A DNA stretch of 64,000 nt from Akanthomyces muscarius (Eukaryota > Ascomycota > Sordariomycetes > Hypocreales > Cordycipitaceae), in NCBI RefSeq assembly GCF_028009165.1, contig NC_079245.1:2418001-2482000 (forward strand), written 5' to 3'. This document shows positions 20,102 through 31,822 of the stretch, piece after piece. How positions within the stretch are numbered: position 1 is the stretch's first letter; each line of letters starts with the position of its first letter. A program made the translations under genes and the position numbers. The notes beneath the pieces were generated by a model that saw nothing but the letters and a program-made list of their open reading frames with translations, was not told where the DNA came from and made no database searches.

Positions 20102-22998
20102 ATGGCTCCTAAACAGGATACCCCCTTCCGCTCGGCGGACATGAGCATGGTGCAGCTCTATGTCTCCAACGAAATTGGCCGTGAGGTTGTTACCGCGCTG
20201 GGAGAGCTTGGCCTCTGCCAGTTCCGAGACGTAAGAAACCCCGTCCGCCAGCGGCCGAATCGTCGACGCGCTGGTCAATAACCGTCGTGATCTCGAACGT
20301 TGCTAACTGCCTCATCATACACAGCTCAACGAAGATGTCAGCGCCTTTCAGCGCACCTACACCCAGGAAATTCGACGCCTCGATAACGTGGAGCGACAAC
20401 TGCGTACGTCGACCTAGTCCTGCTCTCCGAACCGACCCGGGTCCGAGACATGCTAACATGCAGCTTTGATTCCAGGATACTTTAATGCGCAGATGGAAAA
20501 GACTGGCATCGCCCTCCGCAAACTCGATCTCGATACCGAAAGTCTCGCCTCCCCCTCCACCACCGAGATTGACGAGCTGTCCGAGCGCAGCGAGAAGCTC
20601 GAGCAGCGCGTGTCGGCCCTCAACGACAGCTACGAGACGCTCAAGAAGCGCGAGGGCGACCTCACCGAGTGGCGCTGGGTCCTGCGCGAGGCCGGCAGCT
20701 TCTTTGACCGCGCCCACGGCAACGTCGACGAGATCCGCGCCTCGATGGACAATGAGGACGACGCCCCGCTGCTCGCCGACGTGGAACAGCACCGTGCCGC
20801 CCCCGAGATTGAGCGCTCGTTTGGCGGCATGAACATTGGCTTCGTCGCCGGCGTCATTGCCCGCGACCGCGTCGCCGCCTTTGAGCGCATCCTCTGGCGC
20901 ACCCTCCGCGGCAACCTGTACATGAACCAGTCCGAGATTCCCGAGCCGCTCATCAACCCGGTCAACAACGAGGCCGTCGACAAGAACGTCTTCGTCATCT
21001 TTGCCCACGGAAAGGAGATCATTGCCAAGATCCGCAAGATCTCCGAGTCGATGGGTGCAGAGGTGTACAGCGTCGATGAGAACAGCGACCTGCGTCGCGA
21101 CCAGATCCACGAGGTCAACAGCAGGCTCCAGGATGTGCAGAATGTGCTCCAGAACACGCAGGCTACCCTCCAAGCCGAGCTCAACCAGATCTCGCAGTCG
21201 CTGTCGGCTTGGATGGTGCTCATTGCCAAGGAAAAGGCCGTCTACAGCACTCTCAACCTCTTTTCCTACGACAGAGCCCGTCGTACTCTGATTGCCGAAG
21301 GTTGGTGCCCGACCAATGACCTGGCTCTTATTAGGTCAACTCTGCAAGACGTCACCAACCGCGCTGGCCTTTCGGTCCCTTCCATCATCAACGAGATTCG
21401 CACCAACAAGAAGCCTCCCACATACCTCAAGACCAACAAATTCACTGAGGGTTTCCAGACCATTGTCAACGCCTACGGCACTGCCTCGTACCAGGAAGTC
21501 AACCCCGCCATGCCTGTCATTGTCACTTTCCCTTTCCTCTTCGCCGTCATGTTTGGTGATTTCGGTCACGCCGTCATCATGCTGTCTGCTGCGCTAGCCA
21601 TGATCTACTGGGAGCGCTCGCTCAAAAAGGTCACCTTTGAACTGTTTGCCATGGTTTTCTACGGACGTTATATCGCCCTAGCCATGGCCGTCTTCTCTCT
21701 ATTTACCGGTCTCATCTACAACGATGCTTTCTCCAAATCCATGACGCTGTTCACCAGTGCGTGGGAATTCAAGGTGCCCGAGGGCGGCTTTAAGGAGGGC
21801 GCCACGATTGAGGGCACCCTCAACAGCGACGGGTACCGTTACCCGTTCGGTATGGATTCCGCTTGGCATGGTACCGACAACGATCTTCTATTCAGCAACA
21901 GTTACAAGATGAAGATGAGTATCCTGCTGGGTTGGGCTCACATGACTTATTCCCTGATCTTCGCCTACATCAACGCCAGGCACTTCCGCAAGCCCATTGA
22001 CATTTGGGGCAACTTTGTTCCCGGCATGATCTTTTTCCAGTCCATTTTCGGCTATCTCATTGTCTGTATCATTTACAAGTGGACTGTGGATTGGGAAGCC
22101 ATTGAGAAGCCTGCTCCTGGTCTGTTGAACATGTTGATTTACATGTTCCTGCAGCCCGGCACTCTCCCCAACGGAGAGCGTCTCTATGCCGGACAAGAAT
22201 ATGTACAAGTCGGTCTGCTTCTTCTGGCGTTTGCCCAGGTCCCCGTTCTGCTCTTCCTGAAGCCTTTTTACCTCCGCTGGGAGCACAACCGCGCTCGTGC
22301 CAAGGGCTACCGCGGCATCGGCGAGACTTCCCGCGTTAGCGCCCTGGACGATGACGATGAGGGCCAGGGTCTGATTCCCGGAGGCGGCCACGGAAATAGT
22401 ATTGACGATGGCGAAGGTGTCGCCATGATTTCGCAAAACGTCGACGAGGAGCATGAAGAGTTTGAATTTAGCGAGGTCATGATTCACCAAGTCATTCACA
22501 CTATTGGTAAGTAACCATGTACTCAATGGACCTGCTATAGAAAATAGCTGCTAATCTTGTCACATAGAATTCTGCCTGAACTGTGTGTCCCACACTGCTT
22601 CGTATCTGCGTCTCTGGGCTCTCTCTCTTGCCCATCAGCAGCTCAGCGTCGTGCTGTGGACCATGACGATTGGTCTCTGCCTGCCCATGACTGGTGTTGT
22701 GGGTGTCATTGCCATTGTCATTGGTTTCTACTTGTGGTTCTTCCTCAGTATGTTTTCATCCTCACCACATTACCCATGCCCCCCCGTATGTCCATGTCCA
22801 TTTGCTAACCTTGACCACCCAACAGCCATTGCCATTCTTGTATGCATGGAAGGAACCAGTGCCATGTTGCACTCGCTGCGTCTGGCGTGGGTCGAGTCCT
22901 TTTCCAAGTTTGCTGAATTCGCGGGATGGCCGTTTGTGCCGTTTTCGTTTGCGGCCCTCTTGGAAGAGTCGGAAGAGCTCAAGGAGTACCTGGGATAA
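20102..22998 (+). CDS. VPH1: V-type proton ATPase subunit a
   Basis: Exons 20102-20230, 20325-20403, 20476-22506, 22568-22747 and 22826-22998 give 863 residues. Subunit a is the membrane part of the Vo sector that, with the c ring, moves protons into vacuoles and Golgi/endosomes. The N-terminal cytosolic half begins [20 protein letters not shown]; the C-terminal half has about eight hydrophobic membrane segments, with conserved blocks [35 protein letters not shown], and [20 protein letters not shown] carrying the essential arginine (RLWALSLA). The end [11 protein letters not shown] plus [12 protein letters not shown] is typical. Whether it is the vacuolar (Vph1) or Golgi (Stv1) form cannot be told; most filamentous fungi have one copy. 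Two in-frame acceptors exist for exon 3 (20463 and 20475); the second gives the family-like RQLRYF. Confidence 0.96.
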
Positions 22999-23386
22999 AT
23001 GCCATACACACCCTGTAGTTTAGTTTCCTTTGCTCTGTTTTGTTTTTCTAAATCGAATTGCTTTTATCAAATACTTTGTCTTGTTGTTGGACTTGTCGCC
23101 TAGACTACCTAGAATTTGCAAAACGTTCTCGTTTTGCTGTAATACAACATCGCATTGGCATGACTTACCATTCGCGTCTTTTTACATTGTCAACTCTGTA
23201 AACGCAAACTGGTTACTAGATGTCTCAAAATTGCTGTATTATCCTTGATATCTATGTGCTTACCCCCGCAAAGAGAGGCCTTGTTTCGTCCCTAGCAGAC
23301 TTGTGACTCTTGTCTGTGTGTGTGTTGTTACATGTTCTTCTTTTTTCAAGATGCACTTCCTTCAAGACATTCATTCACCTTCCAGC
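22999..23386. other. Intergenic region between convergent V-ATPase and YSH1 genes
   Basis: Shared 3' UTR space of the two converging genes. AT-rich; no gene seen. Confidence 0.6.
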
Positions 23387-26175
23387 TCAGCCCCACAGCG
23401 GCGCCGTCACCTCCACCGCGCGCTCGACAACCGCACGCACGCGGTCCGCAAACACGGGCTTGTTGCTCTCCACCTCGAGGTCCTCGAGCCACACCGTCGC
23501 CGTCATGCTGTCCACCTTGATCGAGACGCCGGGCACCGGGATGCCTAGCCTGTGCAGGCGCTCGAGCTCTCTCCGCTGGCGCTCCTCCTGCTGCTGCTGG
23601 CCGTCTTCCTCGACATCCATGGCGTCGGCGTCGGCCTCTGGCTTGGGCTCCGCATCATCGTCGGGGGGCGGAGAGGGCAGAGCAGGTAGGGCGGGCAGAC
23701 GGGGCGTTTCGACGGGGGCGACATTGTCGGCGCCAAATTGGGCCTCGAGGAACCAGAGGAGCCGCTCGAGGCGGTCCTGCGGCGAGGCGTGTGCGTGGGG
23801 GTTGCTGTCCGGCCGCGACGACGACGACGACGTCTCCGGGGGCGAATGCGAGTGGCTGCACTTGCCAGAGGACTTCTTGACGGCGGCGGGGGAGCTCTCG
23901 ACGGAAAAGAGCACGGCCATGACCGAGTCGGCGATGCCGTCGTTGAGCATGTTGCCCTCCCACTCGAGCTCGACCTCGCCGTTGTTGCGGTAGCGCACCG
24001 TCACGCAGCCCATGACGAGGTACGCCGCCACGAGCCGGGCAATCTCCTCGTCGGCCTCTTCCTCCTCCTCCTCCTCCTCCTTCTCCTCCTGCTCCGGATT
24101 GTAATCGTCCTCGTCCTCGTTGGCACCCTCTTCGATGGCCTTGCTGCTCTCGGGGGCCTTGCGCGCGGCTGCCGGTGCGTTGCGCATCTCGGGCAGCTCC
24201 TCGACCGTGCCAAATGTGCCCTCGAGCGCCCACTTGACGAGGTCGGTGCCCGCGGCGCTCAGTGTCAGCCGCTGTCGGCAGAGAATTGTGGTGGTGTTGA
24301 GGCCTGCGTATTCGCGGAGGTCTTCTGGTGCCATGAGGGACAGCTTGAAGTCATTTTGCACCAGGACGCCCGAGACGAGGGGGCCGCCGGCCGCGCTGGC
24401 GTCGGGGTCGTCGGACGGGGCAATGGGGCGTGGCGGCGGGATGGATGCGAGCTTGCCCACGACCTTGGCAATCTTGTCGGCCTTGAAGGGGATGCGCAGC
24501 TCTTCTGTGTTGCGGGGCGAGTAAACCTTGACCTTGACTGACTTGTTGGCATTAAGCGATAGGAGCTTTGACTTTAGGCGCATCATGTTCGTCTGCTCGC
24601 CATGCACCAGAATCTATAGAGTAAGAGTTAGTAGTCGCATCGTTGCAGGACAGGATTGGGGAAAACGTACCACTACTGGTGCCGCGACTTCTTCGATAAA
24701 CTCGCGATTCTCGACACCATCGACATGCGCGGCAAAGGAATACTCCTGCACGCTGCATCGTAACGGAATCATGACTTTCTCGCCGTCTCCTCCCGGCGCT
24801 CGTCGCGCGCCGGCAATGCTCCGCGACATGACGGCTTGAATCTGTTCCGGCTCCTTCATAATCTGGCGTGCCATGGTGCCTTCCACACTATAACCAGTAA
24901 TAATGACACCATTCTTGTCATTCGGCGCCCATCGCTCAAATAATTCGCGGCTCACGCCGTTTTGTAGCATACCCGGGCTGGCGAGCATGACGCAGCCACC
25001 GACATCATCGAAGCGGTCCAGGTTCTTCAGCGAGCGAATGTACTTGAAGTCCCAAGGACCACCGGCTCCAGCCTCTCCAGACGATTCTGCTTCCGCCAAG
25101 CGTTCCCTGAATAGTCGCTTGATATTATCGTTCATGGCGCCAACGTAGGTTTGGTAAATGATCATACACTTCTTTGCCAAGTTACTTGCGTAGTATATGG
25201 GGTATTTTTGAAATTCAGAATGCTTTCCCCAGTACTCATCCAAAATCAAGAGAAGCTCTTGAGCTCTGCCCAGGGCAAAGACTGGCAAAAGGGCGCGGCC
25301 TCCTCTGTTCAAGATATTTGTAATGGACTTCATGAGAGCCTGTTCACGTTCCAGGCGAGGTACATGCGATGCGATGCCGTATGTAGATTCTGTAATCAAG
25401 ACGTCGATCTTGACACCCTTGGGGACTTCAGCGGAGACCAGATGTCTGTCTTGTTCTCGGGAGTAATCGCCCGTGAAGAATATATTGAGCCCTGCGATTT
25501 CAATGAGGAACATGGCAGCACCCAGCACATGGCCCGCAGGGTATGGCGTGATTCGGATGGAGGATATTGTATGTGTCGTGTGGTAATCGATGGCTTCGAT
25601 TTGTGGGAATGTATTTAAATGATCCTGCTCAGTGTAGAGCGGCTGTGTGGTCTGATTTGCCGACGTGTTGCCCACGCGAACACTATCTTGGATAAGCCAC
25701 TTGTAAATTGCCTTTGTCGGGTGTGTCATGAACACTCGTCCTCGAAAATTCGTCTTTGCTAAAACATATGGTAGAGACGCAGCGTGGTCGATGTGGAAAC
25801 TGGGTTCAAGGTTAGTGACATTGGCGCAGATTGCGATCTCTACGAACAATCGCATGAAGCGGCGCAAATCTCACTGGCTGATAAGTAGCACGTCGACTGC
25901 ACTTAGATCGAAATCGTCGTAGAAGGGGAGCGCAGCAAGACCATCGTAGGCAGGATGCTGGCCAGCGTCGAGCTGCGACTGGTTAGTGCTTGTCGACGGC
26001 CATTTTTTACGTTCAAGCTCACCATGACCGTCTTTCCCTTGTACTGAATAATATGACATGATCTTCCGACCTCATTTCCGCCACCTAAACAGAGAAAGAC
26101 AAGCTCATCAGAAGGATCGACCGGCTCGTCCGCGGCGGCCGCATTCATAGCGGATGCCTTGCGTTTTGACGCCAT
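23387..26175 (-). CDS. YSH1: Endoribonuclease YSH1 (CPSF-73), pre-mRNA 3' end processing
   Basis: Exons (5' to 3' on the minus strand) 26175-26023, 25972-25875, 25799-24671 and 24613-23387 give 868 residues. This metallo-beta-lactamase/beta-CASP nuclease is the subunit of the cleavage and polyadenylation factor that cuts pre-mRNA at the poly(A) site in the nucleus. The zinc motif HFHIDH (residues 84-89) is created exactly across the second intron, which confirms that splice. Other conserved blocks: [52 protein letters not shown] and [14 protein letters not shown] joining to [16 protein letters not shown] across the last intron. The C terminus carries an acidic run (Glu-rich, near residue 630) and the conserved CPSF73 C-terminal domain. 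It is divergent from TAF4, 566 bp apart. Confidence 0.97.
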
Positions 26176-26741
26176 GATTGCGCCTGTGGTTGACGAAGCA
26201 GCTTGCCACAACAACAAATAAATTCGCCAAGGACCAAATGCGGCCTCGGGATTGCGTTTTAAAGCGCCAGCGTCTTCGGATGTGCAATTCTAAAAAAGCA
26301 TCGCTCCCAGCCCGCGATGTGAGCTTTCGAGAGACACGACGCGGGTAATGGTCGGCCAACAGCGGAAACGCGGCCCGTGCTCACGTGACTTCAAATTTCC
26401 ATCTGCCCCGACTTCCGCGACACGAAGCTTCCGACCTACCTATCACGCTCCCTCGCCGACGGTATCCTAAAATCGATCGCAATACGCCAAAGTCTCCGTC
26501 CTGGTGCGTCCCCGTATAGCAAACGCGATCAAACAGCTTCTACCGATACGGGCGATAATATAACTTACGAAATCGCGATACTCCTGACCAGAGGTGGCGC
26601 GTCGAATGGGACGAACAGCATCCGACGTGACGGGCTTTGCTGCCTGCTGAATGCACCATCGCACCGGCCCCAGTTGCCGCGTCTCTTTTTTGCGCACGCT
26701 CTGCCAACTGTAGCAGAGCTTTGCGTCTGAGCTGCATTATC
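26176..26741. promoter_or_regulatory. Bidirectional promoter between YSH1 and TAF4
   Basis: 566 bp between two divergent start codons of RNA polymerase II machinery genes. No other gene is visible, so both promoters must lie here. I could not single out a TATA box. Confidence 0.65.
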
Positions 26742-28685
26742 ATGGCGCAGCCCCAGTCGCAGGTGCCGGCGCGGGCGTTTTCGCCGCCGCAGCCCAGCCC
26801 CTCGCCCGCTGGCTCTCAGTCGGCCTATGCGCTCCCACCAAACAAGCGAGTCGGAGCAGCTTCACAACCAGGCTCGCCGTATCCAGCTTCACCTTACGGT
26901 GCAAGCCCGGGAGCAGCTGGCAGTCCGCCCCTCACAGCAGCTTCACCTCCCTATGCGCAAACGCCCCCGGTGCAGCAGGGCGGATACAACACACCCTATG
27001 CAAACGGCGGAGCGACGCCCGTTTACAATGTTGCTGAAGCTCGAGCTGCAGCGGCCGCAGCTGCGGCTGCAAATGCATCGATTTCTCCGATGCAACAACA
27101 CCAACACATTCCCGGAACGATGACGGCATACACGAATGCAACACTCACGCCTGTTCCGCATCAAGGCCAGCAGCATATGCAACAGAACATCATGGGGCCG
27201 CCTCAACGACCCGCGGAGCGACCGACGAAGGACTATGAATACGACGTTACGGATTCGCTGGCAGGGACGGGTATTGATTTGCGCGCCGAGGAACAGTACA
27301 TGTCTGAACTGTATTCCAACGCGATGGAGGGTAACCAGGATGCACGCACTGGATTTGCTGTGCAACCGCCAACTGGCTCGAATTCATTTTACGGCGCAGG
27401 CCCTGCAAGCCAGCCTCCCGAGACGATTAAGGACCAATCCCAGAAAGACTACGAGGCGCAGGCTGCAGAGCGTGCTTGGACGGAATCTTCGATGAGACTA
27501 GCCGCCTCAAGAACGCAAGAGATTGCGAATCCTTTCCTTTTCGTGGCGATTATGCATCGGCGAGCGGATAAGATTGCGCGTGAACATCATCTCGGACTCA
27601 ACCTCGAGCTTCGTAACAATGCGTATGCGACTGGGAAATTGCGCTATCCTGAGCAGTTCCCCACCCCATCCGTGAATGTGAAAACCCAGCCTGGCCCAGA
27701 CTCGACCACTGTCAGCACTACCGGATCATTCATACCACACGACGCCTACTTGGTCGATCAGCTTGCGCTGCTGTCCCTGAGTACCAAGCAACGAGTGCGA
27801 GAACTTATCGAAGACGCCAATGCGATCGCGCTCAACAGACAAAAGACGTCACACGGGGATGTGCCAGAAGAATGGGCGCCCGCCGCAGCGCCTATGAACA
27901 AGGAGTTGCTTGAAGTTGTAGAGGCGCCGAACGAAGAGGGTAGGCCCGAGTCTAGCGACGGCTCTTTGAAGCGTAAGAACAATCATGGAGTATGAAGTAT
28001 CTCTAGCTAACTCTCTGCAGGCCCTGCCGACCAAATGAACGGTGAACCTAGCGCAAAACCTGCGAAGCTGCCAAAAATTTCTTCATACATGACAGTGACC
28101 ATGCGCGAACTGGCCAAGCAGGAGCGTGAATGGGAAGAGGCACGGTTACGAAGACGCCAAAAGAGAAAGGATGGCACAATCGACACGAACACAGCTGGTT
28201 CAAGAGCGGGCAGCATCGCACCTGGCACACCGGGCTCAGTTGCACCTGAGTCTGAGAAGACGATGACAAAGAAGGAGCAAAAGAAGAACCAAGCATTAAA
28301 AGCCGCCGAAGCTAATAGCCATGCCAACCAAAATATGACGAGTAGCATGTTTGCTGGCTTGGGAGGCAAGAGTGGCTTGTTTGGTAAAAGCAAACGCAAG
28401 ACGTACGACTGGATGAATGTCGGTCGCGGAGGCAGCGGAGCGAGCACACCCATCAAATCTGCAGGGGATGGCGGCAAGGCCATGAATGGTATGGTGCCGG
28501 CCTCACCAGGTAACCCAGCACTCACTACCGAAGGCCGGAATCGTCTCGGTACATGGCGTGAGGACAAGGAGAAGGGGAAGAACATTCAGCTGCGCGATTG
28601 GATCGCAGTTCTGGAGCGAGATGGACGAGAAGGGCCGTCGCTCCAGCAGGCATATTTGCGTCTTGATTCATCGAACCCCAAATAG
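26742..28685 (+). CDS. TAF4: TFIID subunit TAF4
   Basis: Exons 26742-27972 and 28021-28685 give 631 residues. TAF4 pairs with TAF12 through a histone fold and helps assemble TFIID at core promoters. The N-terminal 150 residues are Pro/Ala/Gln-rich and low in complexity. The TAF4 C-terminal domain runs from about residue 240: RTQEIANPFLFVAIMHRRAD, HDAYLVDQLALLSLSTKQRV, RELIEDANAIALNRQKTSHG, and after the intron MTVTMRELAKQEREWEEARL and WIAVLERDGREGPSLQQAYL. The start CATTATCATGG at 26742 is the first ATG after an in-frame non-AUG open stretch. Confidence 0.93.
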
Positions 28686-29139
28686 AGCCACCTGTTTTTG
28701 GACACGACCGAGGATGGCAGCGGCACCAAGAGAGGAACAGCAGCGGCGCCGCCCGCCCGAAACCTTTTTAATTTTTCTACTGGTGTATTTTATTTTAGCC
28801 CGGCGTTTTTATCTTGTGTTTTCCAAGGGCATCTGGGGCACTGGATTTTGTTTTCTGCCATGGGGGCGCCTCAGGAGCTCCGAACGAGTATCCGCACAAG
28901 CGGAGAGAGAATTATAGCTTTCAGGGTTTTGAAATGGCTGAGCCTTATGCATCGGAGTAACGGATGGGACACAAGAGACAATGAAAAGTTGCTCTTGTGG
29001 AATTGAAAAATAATAAAAAAGTCTTCAAGAAAGCATCCCTTATAGCCAAGTCGCTGAGTAAATAGCACCATGATTGCGCAACGCAAAAGTGGACCGTAGA
29101 CTTGCCATCTACATAATCACAGTCCCTCACTCCTCAGAA
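28686..29139. other. Intergenic region between TAF4 and the Nit-type amidase
   Basis: TAF4 3' UTR and amidase promoter; no gene seen. Confidence 0.6.
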
Positions 29140-30224
29140 ATGGCGATAGCAGTATGATTCTTCACTCTCTCTACGAAGCTGGTCTTGATAATAACCTTTA
29201 CCTATTCTTAGGCTGTTGGGCAAATATGCTCCTCTGCCTCTTTAAAGGGCAATCTGGAGCAATGTGTGAAGTTGGTGGCCAAGGCTGCCGCGGGCGGCGC
29301 CAAAGTGAGTAATTGGCTGACTACGATGCCGCGCGGTCATTGGCTTATTATCATCTCCTCAGGTGCTTTTTCTCCCTGAAGCATCAGACTACATTGCCCC
29401 AGATGCAAAGACGTCTTTGGAACTGGCACAACCACAGGCGTTATCGCCTTTCGTCCTCGGGCTCCGCGCAGCCGCCAAAGCCCACGCGGTCGCCGTGCAC
29501 GTTGGTATTCACCACATGCCTCCATCGGACGAGACAGGCGGCAGCAGCTCAAGGAGAATGCTGAACCGTGCATTGTACATCACGCCCCAAGGCGAAATCG
29601 ACGACGCCACCACCTACGACAAGCTGCACGTCTTTGACTACGGCTCGCTGCGGGAGAGTGCGACGGTGCAGCCCGGTTCGCGTCTGACGGCGCCGTTTGA
29701 TTCACCCGCTGGTCGCATCGGCAGCCTAATTTGCTTTGATCTGCGCTTCGCCGAGACGGCAGTCGCTCTCGCTCAGCCGGGCGCCTCCAGCGCCTGGCAC
29801 GCGCGCCCGGCGCAGATTCTGACGTACCCCAGCGCGTTCACGCTTCGCACGGGCGAGGCGCATTGGGAGACGCTCCTGCGAGCGCGGGCCATTGAGACGC
29901 AGAGTTGGGTGGTGGCTGCGGCGCAGGTCGGCCGTCACAACGAGAAGCGCGCGAGTTATGGCCGCAGCATGGTCGTGGACCCTTGGGGACGCGTGGTCTT
30001 GTCGCTGGGAGGTGTCTCTGATGAACAGGGCAACGCTTCGGAAGGTGCAGAGGGGGAGATTGGATTTGTAGACGTAGATATCGTCGAGTTGGAGAGGGTG
30101 AGGCGCGAGATGCCGCTCCAGCGTCGGACGTAAGTGGTTCCTCAAATACGCGTACTTGACGTATGAGCTACTGACAAGTTCTTTGTCTAGTGATGTATAT
30201 CCTGAATGCGGGAACAAAGTTTGA
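29140..30224 (+). CDS. Nit1/Nit2-type carbon-nitrogen hydrolase (probable deaminated glutathione amidase)
   Basis: Exons 29140-29151 (four codons, MAIA), 29212-29304, 29363-30129 and 30191-30224 give 301 residues. The catalytic triad of the nitrilase superfamily is visible: Glu in VLFLPEASDYIA, Lys in TYDKLHVFD, Cys in GSLICFDLRF. The overall pattern (AVGQICSSASLKGNLEQC, ending RRTDVYPE) fits the Nit branch, which hydrolyses deaminated glutathione formed as a side product of transaminases; the family is cytosolic and mitochondrial. The last intron was placed because GTAAGT overlaps the apparent stop TAA at 30131 and splicing restores the family ending TDVYPE. An omega-amidase role is the main alternative. 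Convergent with the LysM gene, 165 bp apart. Confidence 0.93.
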
Positions 30225-30389
30225 CATTGCCTACCATTAACCTTGTCACATCTACCACAGGCCAGGTTTACGAGAGAAGTTCCAGTTTTTTTTTGCAAAT
30301 ACGTTCTATTGTTGCTATGTACATGTCATCATGAGTCGTCGTCAAGATGCATCAACCTTTTTTTTTTCTTCGTTCACATCTTCGCGCGT

Positions 30390-31822
30390 TCAAACACCCA
30401 CGCAGATGTAAAAGTCAACAAAGAGGTGGCTGCAGTCATTGCCAATGGCAGGGTTCCAGCTGACGAGCTGCTTGAGGTTGAAAGCCTTGTTGTACTTGCT
30501 GATGATCTTGTCGCAGTAGTCACCGCTCTGCACCTTGTAGTACTTCTTGCAGTTCTTGGTGATGCCGTCCTGGTGGGGGCTGGGCACGGCTGGGGCAGGG
30601 TTGGTGGGCGTGCCGGGGACGGCAACGCAGTAGTAGTAGTCGACCCAGATGCCGGTGCAGTCCTTGCCAACGGCAGGGTTCCAGCTGGTGAAGTCGCTCA
30701 GGCTGAAGGTGCGGAGGTTGTCCACAATCTTCTGGCAGGTGTCGCCCTTCTGCGCCTTGTAGTACTTGGTGCACTTGCTGGTGATGCCGTCCTGGGTAGG
30801 GCTGGGCTTGCTGGGGTCGGAGCCGGTGGGCGAGGTGGGAGTGCCGGGAACGCCAACGCAGACATAGTAGTCGACCCAGAGGCCGGAGCAGTCCGTGCCG
30901 GCAGCGGGGTTCCACTTCAGGCTATTGAAACATGTTAGAACAAGATGGCTGTGATGCTGTCAATGCGCAGTCTACTCACAAGTCGGCGGTGGAGAAGGTG
31001 TTGAACTGGTTCTTGATCTTGTCGCAAGTGTCACCACTCTTGACCTTGTACCACTTCTGGCCTGTAAGCAAAAAGTTAGGCTCTTGACTCTAAGGATCAA
31101 CCGGTCTGGTGACAACAGTTCACTTACAGTCCTTGGTGACGCCAGCCTGGGTAGGGCTGGGCTTGCTGGGGTCAGAGCCAGTGGGAGTGGGCGAGGTAGG
31201 AGTACCGGGGACGCCAACACAGACGTAGTAGTCAACCCAAAGGCCAGTGCAATCCTTGCCAGCGGCAGGGTTCCATTTGAGGCTATGTTCAGGGTTAGCG
31301 ATTGCTGCATTTGAAGCTTGGCCGGTTTTGGGACTTACAAGTCGTCGGTGGAGAACGCGCCATACTTCTTGATGATGGCATCGCAAGTGTCACCGCTCTG
31401 GACCTTGTACCAAGCCTTGCCTGAATAAATCGTTAGCAAATATTTCACCGCCAAGACATCTGCGAGAACTTACAGTCCTTGGTAACGCCATCCTGAGTAG
31501 GCGAGGGCACGCCACCAGTGGGCTGAGTGGGAGTGCTCGACGTAGTGGTGGTGAGAGTGGTGCTGGTGGGAGGAGCAGTGGTGGGATCGCTGCCGGTACC
31601 GTCATCCTCGACACAGTACTCCTGATCAGGTGTGACACCATTGGCACAGTTGGCACCAACGGAGGGGTTCCAGCTGATGAAGTCCTTCACGGCGATACCC
31701 CAGTCGGCGCTCAGAGAGTCGCAGGTGTCGCCAGCGTGAGCGCGCCACTTGTAAGTGCACTTGGCAGCAGCCAAGTTGGCGCCGGCAAGGGCAGCGACAA
31801 AGGTAGTAGCAAAGCGAGTCAT
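30390..31822 (-). CDS. Secreted protein with five LysM domains (LysM effector type)
   Basis: Exons 31822-31474, 31420-31339, 31282-31128, 31061-30980 and 30921-30390 give 399 residues. A signal peptide (MTRFATTFVAALAGANLAAA) is followed by five LysM modules at about 20-75, 117-165, 196-245, 270-320 and 345-399, each of the form WYKVQSGDTCD ... DFLKWNPAAG ... CTGLWVDYYVCVGV, joined by Thr/Pro/Ser-rich linkers (PGTPTSP, SDPSKPSPTQ). LysM modules bind chitin oligomers; secreted fungal ones hide chitin from host receptors or protect hyphae. There is no catalytic chitinase domain and no membrane anchor. Exons 2 and 4 are both 82 nt and have the same intron phases, so modules 2 and 3 come from an exon-pair duplication. 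A TATATATA box lies at about 31925-31932 on the promoter side. Confidence 0.94.

Noticed and set aside
20190..21173. Long minus-strand frame opposite the V-ATPase gene
   Set aside because: Shadow of a conserved, GC-rich coding exon; composition (Leu/Val/Asp-rich) reflects codon bias on the other strand.
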